Shown: in pieces, positions 8,930 to 17,315 of the stretch | How positions within the stretch are numbered: position 1 is the first letter of the stretch | Layout of the letters: each line of letters begins with the position of its first letter | Notes under the pieces: generated by a model | Database searches by the model: none | Seen by the model: only the letters and a program-made list of their open reading frames with translations | Told to the model about the DNA's origin: nothing | Assembly (NCBI GenBank): GCA_035559595.1 | Contig: DATMBF010000008.1 | Coordinates: 1 to 64,000, forward strand | Origin: DATMBF01 sp035559595 | GTDB taxonomy: Bacteria; Bacteroidota; Ignavibacteria; UBA10030 | DNA: 64,000 bases | Reading direction: 5' to 3' | Made by a program: the position numbers and the translations under genes

Positions 8930-9910
8930 TTAGAGCAGACCGTTCTCCCGATACCACCTGAATGTTTGTTGAACGCCTTCCCGGAAGGGTGTGGCTTTGA
9001 AAGCAAGCTCTCTCATTGCCTTCGCTGCAGAAAAATAGAGGTGAAGGTCGATGCCTGTGGTAAGCTCACGGGTGATCCATGGTTTGGTTCGTGTCAGGGC
9101 GGCTACTGTCTCAGCTGTTGCGGCAATGCCGCTGGCAAGAACTTTAGAGATTCGAAACACTGGTTTGATTCCGCCAACGACTTCGGCTACACCTTCAAGC
9201 ATCTGTTTGTTCGTCATGTTTTCTCCGGCGAGGATGTACCGTTCGCCTGTTCTTCCCTGCCGTGAGGCAGCGATGTGGCCGCGCACGACGTCGTCAACGT
9301 AAACGATGTTCGTGCCGCCATCCGGATAGTAGAAGATTCTCTTTTTATACACGTCGCAAATAATCTGTCCGCCGTGGAAATGGATGTCTCTCGGACCAAT
9401 GACAATAGACGGATTGACCATCACTGCGGAGAGACCCAGCTTGAGTCCACGACGGATTTCCTGCTCGGCGAGATATTTGGAAATCCTGTAGCCTACATCA
9501 TAGGTCTGCCAGTTAAACTCATTGGTCTCATCGGCATGGCCGTTCGGATTGAACCCGATGGCCGCAACTGAACTTGTGTGAATCAGCCGCTCCACGCCCG
9601 TTGCGAGGCAGGCTTCGACAACATTTCGTGTTCCACCGATGTTGACGTCGAACATCATCTTTCGCTCCCGCCGCCAGTACGAGACAACGGCAGCCGTATG
9701 GAAGACCGTTTCGCAGCCGTGAATAGCCCGTTTAAGCGCTTCGATGTCTCGAACGTCGCCGATGAAGTGTTCAACATCGGCATCGCCGATGGCGCGAAGG
9801 TCAGAATGCTCGCGACGCAGGATTCGGACGCGATACCCTTCGCGGACCAGCGCAATGGCAAGATTCGAGCCGATAAATCCAGTGCCGCCGGTAACGAGGA
9901 TGTTCCGCAT
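8930..9910 (-). CDS. NAD(P)-dependent epimerase/dehydratase, HpnA/DFR-like
   Basis: This 326-residue extended short-chain dehydrogenase begins with the Rossmann motif TGGTGFIGSNLA. It has a cofactor-linked GDVRD, an HTAAVVSYW segment and a catalytic YRISK (YxxxK) preceded by SSVAAIG. The overall look resembles HpnA and dihydroflavonol-4-reductase-like enzymes, which reduce or epimerise sugars and related alcohols/ketones. The real substrate cannot be read from the sequence. Hopanoid genes are not visible nearby, so a role in hopanoid assembly would be a guess. It lies between hemL and hemB on the minus strand, with spacers of about 160 and 315 bases, and may be monocistronic. Confidence 0.8.
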   Translation of the reverse strand: MRNILVTGGTGFIGSNLAIALVREGYRVRILRREHSDLRAIGDADVEHFIGDVRDIEALKRAIHGCETVFHTAAVVSYWRRERKMMFDVNIGGTRNVVEACLATGVERLIHTSSVAAIGFNPNGHADETNEFNWQTYDVGYRISKYLAEQEIRRGLKLGLSAVMVNPSIVIGPRDIHFHGGQIICDVYKKRIFYYPDGGTNIVYVDDVVRGHIAASRQGRTGERYILAGENMTNKQMLEGVAEVVGGIKPVFRISKVLASGIAATAETVAALTRTKPWITRELTTGIDLHLYFSAAKAMRELAFKATPFREGVQQTFRWYRENGLL

Positions 9911-10225
9911 TGATAAATAATCTTATTCTTTAACCGTGAAATCAAGAGGGTTGGATGCAGTCCACCCCCAGAGCTCTGCAGAACGGTGGGCTCCATCTTG
10001 CGGGAATCATGCGTCTGTCGGGGTGCGATAATCTGCTCGATGCCTCAAAAAAGTAGCTCTGCGGACGCTTTATTGAAGTCGGTCAACGCCGATTGAACAA
10101 ACTCGCACGCTGGAACACTGGGCATGGAGTTCGTGCGTGAGAAGCACAAGCGCGAAGACGCTGAAAAACCGTTTCACGAAGAAAACCCTCAGTACTGAGA
10201 GTTCTTGGGGTTCAAGCGACAGGGT
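9911..10225. other. 315-base spacer with one inverted repeat, no gene called
   Basis: This spacer separates the epimerase start from the hemB stop. It holds inverted repeat copy B (9955-9996). A 24-codon frame on the plus strand (10124-10198) has no ribosome-binding site and was not called. No tRNA-like or terminator-like structure was recognised. Confidence 0.5.
9955..9996. repeat. Intergenic inverted repeat, copy B
   Basis: The left arm ATGCAGTCCACC (9955-9966) faces the right arm GGTGGGCTCCAT (9985-9996). These arms match copy A (337-378) at 11 of 12 positions each, while the loop differs in sequence and in length by one base or so. Confidence 0.45.
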
Positions 10226-11230
10226 TTATTTCAAAAGAGCGGCTGCGTCTTTTGCAAAATAGGTCAGGATCAGATCTGCTCCCGCGCGCTTAATGCTGAG
10301 AAGGACCTCCATCATCACCCGTCGTTCGTCGATCCAGCCATTACGCCCGGCAGCTTTGATCATAGAATACTCGCCGCTGACATTGTATGCTGCGGTGGGA
10401 ACGCGGAATCGATCTTTAACGCGGCGAATGATATCCAGATACGACAGAGCCGGCTTCACCATGACGATATCGGCGCCTTCATCGAGATCAACCTCGACTT
10501 CCCTCAAGGCTTCGTCTGAGTTGGCGGGATCCATCTGATGAGAGCGTCGGTCCCCGAACTTCGGAGCGCTTTCAGCGGCATCGCGGAACGGACCATAGAA
10601 ACCCGAGGCATACTTTGCAGCATAAGACATGATGGGGAGGTTCTGGAAGCCGTTTTCGTCGAGGATTCCTCGGATGGCGCGAACCCGACCGTCGAACATA
10701 TCCGATGGAGCCACCATGTCGGCCCCAGCCTGAGCGTGCGTAAGGGCTTCTTTGGCGAGCAGCTCCACGGATTCATCGTTGACAATTTCGTCGCCGCGAA
10801 CAATGCCGCAATGACCGTGGGAAGTGTACTCGCAGAGACAGACATCGGTAATGACGATAAGCTCGGGGACCTCTTTCTTGATTGCACGAATAGCCATTTG
10901 GACGATGCCGGCCTCGTCATACGCCTCGCTCCCAACCTCATCTTTATGTTCTGGAATACCGAAAAGAATGACTGCCGGAATGCCGAGACGTTTGATGTCA
11001 ACACACTCCCGAACGATTTCGTCAATCGACAGTTGGAAAACGCCGGGCATGGAACGGACCTCTTTTCGCGTCTTGATTCCGGGAACGACGAACAGCGGAT
11101 AGATGAAATCGTTGACGGAGAGCTCCGTTTCGCGTACCATCGACCGGAAGTCCTCTTTCATGCGGAGGCGACGAAGGCGCACGAAGCTTTGAGCTCTCTC
11201 GGAAATTTCAGGTTGTCTTTGGGAAACCAT
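10226..11230 (-). CDS. hemB: Porphobilinogen synthase (5-aminolevulinate dehydratase)
   Basis: This enzyme condenses two 5-aminolevulinate molecules to porphobilinogen in tetrapyrrole synthesis. At 334 residues it has the family length. The DVCLCEYTSHGHCG loop carries the three cysteines of the zinc-dependent class. SYAAKYASGFYGPFRDA holds the first Schiff-base lysine region, and VMVKPALSYLDIIR with YNVSGEYSMIKAA completes the active site. ATG 11230 has GAGGT six bases upstream. An in-frame TTG at 11278 lies inside the predicted -10 element of the gene's own promoter, so it cannot be the start if that promoter is right. It follows udg on the same strand. Confidence 0.95.
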   Translation of the reverse strand: MVSQRQPEISERAQSFVRLRRLRMKEDFRSMVRETELSVNDFIYPLFVVPGIKTRKEVRSMPGVFQLSIDEIVRECVDIKRLGIPAVILFGIPEHKDEVGSEAYDEAGIVQMAIRAIKKEVPELIVITDVCLCEYTSHGHCGIVRGDEIVNDESVELLAKEALTHAQAGADMVAPSDMFDGRVRAIRGILDENGFQNLPIMSYAAKYASGFYGPFRDAAESAPKFGDRRSHQMDPANSDEALREVEVDLDEGADIVMVKPALSYLDIIRRVKDRFRVPTAAYNVSGEYSMIKAAGRNGWIDERRVMMEVLLSIKRAGADLILTYFAKDAAALLK

Positions 11231-11276
11231 TGCGGACCTCTTCTGCGAGTGAAATTCGATAATTTCTGTTCTCACC

Positions 11277-11305
11277 AATATAGCTCAACGCATTGTGATG
11301 TTCAA
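11277..11305 (-). promoter_or_regulatory. Sigma70-like promoter for hemB
   Basis: On the minus strand, TTGAAC (11305-11300) and TATATT (11282-11277) are 17 bases apart. The -35 box overlaps the stop codon of udg, so hemB can be transcribed apart from the upstream operon. Confidence 0.6.
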
Positions 11306-12018
11306 TTGGTTGATATCTGCTGTCGGGCCAGGATCTCCTTCGCCTTACGAAACACAGCATCAAACATTGCTTCGGTGAGTTTTCCTGTAAACGTATTTTG
11401 CTGGCTCGGATGGTAAGACCCCAGGAGTGTCACGGTGTCATTGAGGCGCACCTTGACTCCGTGGCCAAATGTCGGTTTCTGTTTCAGATTCGACCATCCT
11501 AACTCTTGAAATGAGCTGCACGCGGCATCGAACCCCACCTTCCCCAAACCAATAATGACACGCACATTTCTCAGGAGCCGCAGCTCTTCGAGAAGATAAG
11601 GTCGGCAATTGCGAATCTCTTCTGGAAGCAACTTGTTCTGCGGCGGAGCGCAACGGCATGTGGCGGTGATATAGCAGTTTCTGAGCCTGAGACCATCGTT
11701 TCGTGAAACGGAAACCGGCTGGTTTGCAAAGCCGGCCTTATGCAATGCTCGGTAAAGCCAGTCGCCACTCCGGTCGCCCGTGAACATTCGTCCTGTTCGA
11801 TTTCCTCCGTGTGCCGCTGGGGCGAGTCCGATCAGAAGCAGCTGTGCGTTTGGATCACCAAAGCTTGGATTTGGCTTTCCCCAATAGTCCCAATCGGCAA
11901 AGCGCCGTGTCTTCTCGCGAGCGATCTGTTCACGCCATCGAACAAGACGTGGGCAGAGTCGGCAGCGAATGATCTTTTCTTGAAGTCGAGTCAATGATTT
12001 ACGGTCTATACGTGTCAC
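11302..12018 (-). CDS. Family 5 uracil-DNA glycosylase (UdgB type)
   Basis: This 238-residue protein is predicted to remove uracil, and perhaps other deaminated bases, from DNA. Family 5 traits seen are GLAPAAHGGNRTGRMFTGD (motif A lacking the usual polar catalytic residue), the C-terminal SYHPSQQN motif, and cysteines C19 and C22 with two later ones (TATCRC, RNC) suited to a 4Fe-4S cluster. Its start codon lies inside the 3' end of the permease gene (20-base overlap), indicating coupled translation. It is the last gene of a five-gene minus-strand run starting at gltA. The partners share no obvious pathway with DNA repair. Confidence 0.85.
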   Translation of the reverse strand: MTRIDRKSLTRLQEKIIRCRLCPRLVRWREQIAREKTRRFADWDYWGKPNPSFGDPNAQLLLIGLAPAAHGGNRTGRMFTGDRSGDWLYRALHKAGFANQPVSVSRNDGLRLRNCYITATCRCAPPQNKLLPEEIRNCRPYLLEELRLLRNVRVIIGLGKVGFDAACSSFQELGWSNLKQKPTFGHGVKVRLNDTVTLLGSYHPSQQNTFTGKLTEAMFDAVFRKAKEILARQQISTN

Positions 12019-13288
12019 GTTCTTTCACAAACAGGTAGAGGATGGTGCCGACGGCAACACCGCCGAGAGTGAAGTAGACCTCCTTCGCCGTCGGATAGCT
12101 GAGCAGATAGAGTGCAAAGAGAATGCCCAAGACGGGAATGACCGGCCCAAGCGGCAAGGTGAAGGGTGCCGGCCCTTTTTTGCGAAATGCCAAGACGGCC
12201 GCGCATGTGGTGACGTAGTAGCTCAACCGGGAAACAACGCTCACGGCGGCGAGCGTGATGAAGTCCGAAAATACGGCGAGGAGATACACGACAACGGAGT
12301 AGAACATGATGGAAACGTATGGCGTTCGAAAGCGGGTGTGGATACGGGCAAAGAGGTGGGGGAGCTGGTATTTTTCGGCAAGCGCGTACGTCAGTCGCGG
12401 CACAGCAAGGATGGAGCCGCTAAAATAGCCAAAAGTGGATACGAGAGCACCAAATGCAATAAGATCGCCGCCAGGTGGACCGAGGATGGCGGTTGCCACT
12501 GCTGCTGTGGGGCGTTGCTCGGATGCCAGCGTCGGCAAGACGGCGACGGAAATCAGTTGAATAAGGCAATACACCGTGGTCACGATGGCCAGAGCGGCAA
12601 GCAAAGCACGAGGGACGTGGCGCTTCGGGTCGATGGACTCTCCAGAGGGGAGCGTCACCACTTCGAACCCGCCATAGGTAAACGTAAGCAAGAACATCGC
12701 TCGCATCAGGTCTTCGGTTGGCGGAAGCTGCTGCACGACGAGGTGCTCGGATTCGATGTATCCAAGGCCAACGATGATCAGAATCAGCAAGGGGAGAAGC
12801 TTGGTGATCGTAATCGTGTCGACTGTCCAGGCTCCGTACTTGACGCCGCGGACATTGATGATGGTGAACATTGCAAGAAGGGCGAAGACAACCGAGGCAC
12901 GCAAAATCCCCGAAGCCATTTCGGGGAAAAAGTGTCCGAGGTAGATGATGAAGAGGTTGTAGTTTGCACCGGTGGCGGAGAGTCGAGTCAAGTACGCTAA
13001 CCAGCCGATTTCAAATCCTACAAATTTCCCGAATGCCTCGTATGCATAGAGATATGGTCCGCCGGCTGAGTCAAACCGGCTTGAGACTTCGGCGAACGAG
13101 AGGACAAAAGTGAGGGTTACGACTGCACAGAGAACGTACGCGTACGGGCTAAACGCACCCGTTAAGCCTGCAATCGTGGAAGGTAAAAAGAAGATCGCAC
13201 TGCCGATGATCCCGTTGACCGTGAGAGCAATAAGGTCCCACTGCCCCATGACACGGGCGAGAGAGGAGGGAGTCGATGGTTGGCTCAC
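11999..13288 (-). CDS. APC-family amino-acid permease
   Basis: This 429-residue integral membrane protein has about 12 hydrophobic segments. It opens with the APC signature GQWDLIALTVNGIIGSAIFF and the helix-1 unwound GIIGS region, and later shows FAEVSSRFDSAGGPYLYAYEAFG. Family members move amino acids or polyamines by proton symport or exchange; the substrate cannot be fixed here. The gene sits 31 bases downstream of the alpha/beta hydrolase gene and overlaps udg by 20 bases. TM segments run to the end, with a short cytoplasmic C-terminus (KERDTYRP). Confidence 0.85.
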   Translation of the reverse strand: MSQPSTPSSLARVMGQWDLIALTVNGIIGSAIFFLPSTIAGLTGAFSPYAYVLCAVVTLTFVLSFAEVSSRFDSAGGPYLYAYEAFGKFVGFEIGWLAYLTRLSATGANYNLFIIYLGHFFPEMASGILRASVVFALLAMFTIINVRGVKYGAWTVDTITITKLLPLLILIIVGLGYIESEHLVVQQLPPTEDLMRAMFLLTFTYGGFEVVTLPSGESIDPKRHVPRALLAALAIVTTVYCLIQLISVAVLPTLASEQRPTAAVATAILGPPGGDLIAFGALVSTFGYFSGSILAVPRLTYALAEKYQLPHLFARIHTRFRTPYVSIMFYSVVVYLLAVFSDFITLAAVSVVSRLSYYVTTCAAVLAFRKKGPAPFTLPLGPVIPVLGILFALYLLSYPTAKEVYFTLGGVAVGTILYLFVKERDTYRP

Positions 13289-13319
13289 GGAGGTCTTCTG
13301 CCTCTTCTGATGAAATCAC

Positions 13320-14114
13320 TCAAAACCGTTTGAGAAATTTGAGAAGTGCGGCGTTGAAGATTTCAGGGTTTTCGATGTTACTCATATGTGCAGCGTTGGG
13401 GATGACCACCAGCTCGGAGCCGGCGATCTTCTCATGCATGGCTTGGGATGCCGAAACGGGAGTCAGGGTATCGTGTTCGCCGACGAGAATAAGCGTGGGA
13501 ACCTTGATAGCTGATAATGACGCAGTTGTGTCCGTCCGTGCTGCGAGGGCGAGTAGCGTGCCGCAGATGCCAAGAGGCGAATTTGCCTCGATCATCTTCT
13601 TTACCGTCTCGATAGCCGCAGGATTCGACTGAAAGGTTTGCGGCGCGAAGACAGCCTTGACAAATCCTTCGGCAAATGTTTTGACGCCATTCGTCTTCAC
13701 CGCTTTCATCGAGGCAGAACGTTTTATCTTTCCCTCGTTCGGATCGGCTTCGCTTCGGGTGTCGCAGAGGATCAAGCCTTTGAATCGTTCCGGGTGTCGT
13801 TCCATCGCCCGGAGTGCAATATAGCCGCCCATCGAGAGTCCGCAGATAACGACCTCGTTCAAGACAAGGTGGTCTAAGAGTCCCATCAGATCATCAACGA
13901 AGAATTCCATCGTATACTGTCCGTCGCCCACATCGCTTTCACCGTGACCTCGAACATCGTAGGTAATGGCCCGAATCTCGTTGGGGAGCGCCTTCATCTG
14001 TGGCTCCCACATGAGATGGCTAAACGGGAAACCATGGACAAACACAACCGGAAGTCCCTGCGGAAGTCCGCGCTCTGTGTAATTGATGGTGACGCTGTTG
14101 ATTGGAACTTTCAT
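13320..14114 (-). CDS. Alpha/beta hydrolase
   Basis: This 264-residue hydrolase has an oxyanion-hole HG dipeptide in VFVHGFPFSH, a nucleophile elbow GLSMGG with Ser94, an acid residue in LVGEHDTLTP and a catalytic His in NAAHMSNIE. It looks like the 3-oxoadipate enol-lactonase/BioH-like group, but no beta-ketoadipate pathway genes are near and the substrate is unknown. Its start overlaps the end of the glycosyltransferase gene by 4 bases (ATGA-type overlap), so the two are probably translated together. Confidence 0.85.
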   Translation of the reverse strand: MKVPINSVTINYTERGLPQGLPVVFVHGFPFSHLMWEPQMKALPNEIRAITYDVRGHGESDVGDGQYTMEFFVDDLMGLLDHLVLNEVVICGLSMGGYIALRAMERHPERFKGLILCDTRSEADPNEGKIKRSASMKAVKTNGVKTFAEGFVKAVFAPQTFQSNPAAIETVKKMIEANSPLGICGTLLALAARTDTTASLSAIKVPTLILVGEHDTLTPVSASQAMHEKIAGSELVVIPNAAHMSNIENPEIFNAALLKFLKRF

Positions 14115-15277
14115 GTTCGTTCTCCGATTTTCGATTTCGGTTGGAGAGAGGAATAGACATCTTCAAGAATTGCAACAGCCGCCTTAGGTTTGGCGAGCGA
14201 TTGCGTTGCTTCGCGTGCCCGGCGAAGGAGGTCCGGATCATTGATGAGACGCTCAAGTTTATAGCGGAGGTTGTGATAGTCCAGCGCCTGCCAGCCGGCT
14301 CCATGCTCCGTGATGATTCCGGCATTGCGGGATTCCTGACCCGGGATGGGGTCAACAATGATCATTGGTAATCCTTTTGCCATTGCTTCCGCTGAAGTGA
14401 GTCCGCCAGCCTTTGAAATCAGCACATCCGATGCATCCATTAACTCATGCATGTTGTTCACGAAACCAAAAATCTTTACCACAACATTTGGTGGGTAGGA
14501 GAGTTGGTTGACTTTGAGACTGAGCTCCTCATTATTTCCGCAGACGATCATAAGATTGAACGTCTTCTTCGGGTAGTGCTCGAACGCTTGTACGACGGAG
14601 AGGACGATTTCGTGAACGCGCCCGACGCCAAATCCTCCTGACGCAAGAAGAACGGTGAATGCTTTCTTCTCAAGGCGGAATCGTGTCCGCAATGATGAGC
14701 TGTTGGCTTTCGTTGCGAACTCGGGCATCAGGGGAATTCCCGTAATGACGACTTTCTCCTTCGGAACTCCTTTTGCTTGCAACTGCCATGCCGATTCTCT
14801 GTCGTACACGTAATAGCGCTGGATGATGGGATCAACCCAATACTGATGAACGTCGAAGTCCGTCGTCGCGGCGAAGAAGGGTGATTGGATACCTGCCCGA
14901 AGGACCTCGTTAGAGATGGAAATGAAAGGAAGGAAATGGGTGCAGAGTATCGCATCGGCGTTCGACGCCTGGAGGAATTTGATATATTGCCGATAGTTGA
15001 AGTAGTCGAACACCTCAAGGAGTCCTTTCTTCCGATACGGTTTCGCTTCCGCTTTGCTGTACAAATAGCCCCAGAGCTCGGGAGCTTTGTTGACCATCTG
15101 CAAGTACGTTTCGGAGTAGAGTCGCTTGAAGAATTTCGAAGTGAAATCGAGGCAATCGTAATGTTCAATCCGAATTGGGAGCTTGGTTTTGGAAGCAGAC
15201 TGCTTGAGAGCCTCACCGGCACGGTGGTGGCCTGCACCGCCGGAAGCGGAAAGGACGAGGAAGAAGAGTTCTTTCAT
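14111..15277 (-). CDS. MGDG synthase/GT28-like glycosyltransferase
   Basis: This 388-residue cytoplasmic or membrane-peripheral glycosyltransferase has an N-terminal MGDG-synthase-like domain with SASGGAGHHRAGEAL. Its C-terminal GT28 half has LLASGGFGVGRV, a VKIFGFVNNMHELM segment and the donor-binding SKAGGLTSAEAMAKGLP motif. Such enzymes add a hexose from a UDP-sugar to diacylglycerol, making glycolipids. In bacteria some act processively (UgtP-like). ATG 15277 fits the conserved start; an in-frame GTG at 15316 is possible and neither has a convincing ribosome-binding site. It lies 123 bases after gltA. Confidence 0.8.
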   Translation of the reverse strand: MKELFFLVLSASGGAGHHRAGEALKQSASKTKLPIRIEHYDCLDFTSKFFKRLYSETYLQMVNKAPELWGYLYSKAEAKPYRKKGLLEVFDYFNYRQYIKFLQASNADAILCTHFLPFISISNEVLRAGIQSPFFAATTDFDVHQYWVDPIIQRYYVYDRESAWQLQAKGVPKEKVVITGIPLMPEFATKANSSSLRTRFRLEKKAFTVLLASGGFGVGRVHEIVLSVVQAFEHYPKKTFNLMIVCGNNEELSLKVNQLSYPPNVVVKIFGFVNNMHELMDASDVLISKAGGLTSAEAMAKGLPMIIVDPIPGQESRNAGIITEHGAGWQALDYHNLRYKLERLINDPDLLRRAREATQSLAKPKAAVAILEDVYSSLQPKSKIGERT

Positions 15278-15400
15278 CGGAAGAGGCTTGACTGTGCCAT
15301 GTTCCACTCTCCCCACCTTGGCGTGATACCCGCGAAGGTCAGTAGAGCCTCACTCCTTGGAGGGACTCGACGTTTGTCTCCTTGCGTCAAGGCGTTTCAA

Positions 15401-16687
15401 TTACCGCTTGTCGATGGGAGTCCACCTGCGTTCTTGAGAACCAAGATAGACCTGTCGCGGACGTGAAATCTTTTGTTCCTGGTCGAGTAGATGTTCCTGC
15501 CACTGGGCAAGCCATCCTACGGTTCGAGGGATGGCAAAGAGAACAGGGAAGAAGTCTAAAGGAAATCCCATTGCCTGATAGATCAGACCGGAGTAGAAGT
15601 CAACGTTCGGGTAGAGTTTCCGCTTGACGAAATACTCATCTTCAAGAGCGATACGCTCGAGCTCGAGAGCGATATCGAGCTTCGGATTCTTCCCCGTCAC
15701 CTCAAACACTTCGTACGCAAGTTTTTTGATTACCTTTGCTCGTGGATCGTAGTTCTTGTACACTCGATGGCCGAATCCCATCAACCGACCTTTTCCTTCT
15801 TTCACATCCTTGACGAAAGCGGGAACGTTTTTCATGGAACCGATCTGGTCGAGCATGTGGAGGACAGCTTCGTTGGCGCCACCGTGGAGCGGACCCCAAA
15901 GTGCCGCCGCTGCTCCCGCGCAGGCTGAGTAGGGATCGACGTGAGAACTTCCGATGCTGCGCATCACATTCGTGCTGCAATTCTGCTCGTGGTCGGCGTG
16001 GAGGATAAAGAGAACGGTCAACGCGTGCTCAAGAGATGGATGCACTTTGTAGTTCGGATCGCCGATTTTAAACATCATCGTCAAGAAATTTGCCGAGTAG
16101 GTAAGGTGATTCTCAGGATAAATGTAGGGCAATCCCTTCGAATGTCTGTAGGCGAACGCGGCAATGGTCGGAACCTTTCCGATCAGTCGATAAATCTGCT
16201 TCCAACGAGTCTCTTCATCAAAGATGTTCTTTGCCTCGGGATAGAATGTCGAAAGGGCGGCTATGGTACTGATAAACATTCCCATAGGATGTGCATCGTA
16301 TCTGAACGCCTCCATCAGCTTCTTAATGTTCTCGTGCACAAAAGTATGTTCGCGGATATTACGCCGCCATTGATCGAGCTGTGGCTGGGTGGGAAGCTCG
16401 CCAAGCAGGAGGAGGTACGCGACCTCCAGGAAAGAGTTCGACTTTTCGGCTAATTCCTCAATGGGATAGCCGCGATATCGGAGAATACCCTTATCGCCAT
16501 CAATGTAGGTGATTCTACTCTTTACGGAGGCGGTGTTGAGGAATGCGGGATCATAGCTCATCAACCCAAAGTCGTCATCGTTAGCCTTAATTTGCCGGAG
16601 GTCAATGGCCCGGATTGTCCCGTGTTCAATCGGAATTGTGTATTTCTTGCCGGTTCGATCGTCTGTTATCGTCAGGGTATCAGGCAT
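15401..16687 (-). CDS. gltA: Citrate synthase
   Basis: This 428-residue enzyme condenses acetyl-CoA and oxaloacetate to citrate in the TCA cycle. The small N-terminal beta domain (LTITDDRTGKKYTIP) and full length fit the E. coli-like type. GFGHRVYKNYDPRA contains the citrate-synthase signature, LHADHEQNCSTN the first catalytic His region, and SGLIYQAMGFP the third catalytic segment. ATG 16687 has AAGGAG at the right distance, so the upstream open frame to 16798 is not used. It is first in a minus-strand run of five genes. Aconitase is also in the window (53777-56566). Confidence 0.96.
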   Translation of the reverse strand: MPDTLTITDDRTGKKYTIPIEHGTIRAIDLRQIKANDDDFGLMSYDPAFLNTASVKSRITYIDGDKGILRYRGYPIEELAEKSNSFLEVAYLLLLGELPTQPQLDQWRRNIREHTFVHENIKKLMEAFRYDAHPMGMFISTIAALSTFYPEAKNIFDEETRWKQIYRLIGKVPTIAAFAYRHSKGLPYIYPENHLTYSANFLTMMFKIGDPNYKVHPSLEHALTVLFILHADHEQNCSTNVMRSIGSSHVDPYSACAGAAAALWGPLHGGANEAVLHMLDQIGSMKNVPAFVKDVKEGKGRLMGFGHRVYKNYDPRAKVIKKLAYEVFEVTGKNPKLDIALELERIALEDEYFVKRKLYPNVDFYSGLIYQAMGFPLDFFPVLFAIPRTVGWLAQWQEHLLDQEQKISRPRQVYLGSQERRWTPIDKR

Positions 16688-16887
16688 AAAGTGCTCCTTA
16701 CAGCGGCAGGCAGAGTGCTCGTAAGTGTGTAAGCGTCTGTGAGCTTTTGAACAGCAAACAGCGAAACAAAGAAAGCGAAATTTTGCCAAATGTTCCACCG
16801 AAATCGGGCGACAATCGGCTGAGGCGGCCGCAGAGAATCAGGCAGGAGTTCTCTATCACCCGCAAGGAACGAATCGTGTCTATTGTC

Positions 16888-16907
16888 ACAAGTGCCCGGG
16901 CACTTGT
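16888..16907. promoter_or_regulatory. Perfect 20-base palindrome, candidate operator
   Basis: ACAAGTGCCC is followed at once by its exact reverse complement GGGCACTTGT. It sits in the 370-base spacer between the divergent gltA and histone-like genes, 70 bases upstream of the -35 box of the latter. The form suits a dimeric regulator; which one is unknown. Confidence 0.5.
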
Positions 16908-16921
16908 ATTTTCGGCTTTCC

Positions 16922-16940
16922 TGAGCCATCAAATGGCTCA
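16922..16940. promoter_or_regulatory. Hairpin-forming inverted repeat
   Basis: TGAGCCAT (16922-16929) and ATGGCTCA (16933-16940) are perfect complements around a 3-base loop, 15 bases after the 20-base palindrome. There is no T-run, so it is not an intrinsic terminator. It may be a second protein site in the same control region. Confidence 0.4.
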
Positions 16941-16976
16941 CATTAACGGGAACGAATTGCACGTCCTCGCTCGGTC

Positions 16977-17005
16977 TTGAAATTTACCGAATAGTACTTT
17001 ATTCT
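16977..17005 (+). promoter_or_regulatory. Sigma70-like promoter for the histone-like gene
   Basis: TTGAAA (16977-16982) and TATTCT (17000-17005) are 17 bases apart. A leader of about 45 bases would run to the ATG at 17058. Confidence 0.6.
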
Positions 17006-17057
17006 CCTCTTCGCTTTGTCAAAAACTGGAGACCAAAATCAATCAAGGAGACCTACC

Positions 17058-17303
17058 ATGGCAAAGTCAAGAAGAAAGAAAGCCTCTCGTCGTGCCAAAA
17101 AAGTCGCAAAGCGTACCGGGCGAACGAAGGCCAGAAAGGCCAAACGGCCACGCAAACGGGTAGCGCGCCGCGTTGTGCAGAAGGCTCCTGCCCCGTTGGA
17201 GCAACAACCTATGTCAACGCCGGCACCACCCCCTGCCCCTTTGCCAACAGAGTCGCCGAAGCCAGAGGAGGGTGGGACCGGCGGTAGCGGGATGGGTGCA
17301 TAG
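17058..17303 (+). CDS. Histone H1-like basic protein
   Basis: This 81-residue protein has a first half that is almost all Lys, Arg, Ala and Ser (AKSRRKKASRRAKKVAKRTG and onward). The second half is Pro-, Gln- and Gly-rich (STPAPPPAPLPTESPKPEEG). The composition resembles bacterial H1/Hc-type nucleoid proteins, which bind DNA non-specifically by charge; no folded domain is apparent. AAGGAG lies seven bases before the ATG and a good promoter lies upstream, so the gene looks genuinely expressed. It is 12 bases upstream of a peroxiredoxin gene whose N-terminus carries a similar basic tail. A ribosome- or RNA-binding role is the main alternative. Confidence 0.65.
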   Translation: MAKSRRKKASRRAKKVAKRTGRTKARKAKRPRKRVARRVVQKAPAPLEQQPMSTPAPPPAPLPTESPKPEEGGTGGSGMGA

Positions 17304-17315
17304 GGATATCCGATC

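Noticed and set aside
10124..10198. 24-codon plus-strand frame in the spacer upstream of hemB's stop
   Set aside because: It has a protein-like composition but no ribosome-binding site or promoter, and it is too short to support.
12338..13000. 220-codon plus-strand frame opposite the APC permease gene
   Set aside because: Its Gly/Asp/His-rich product is the usual antisense of a hydrophobic membrane protein.
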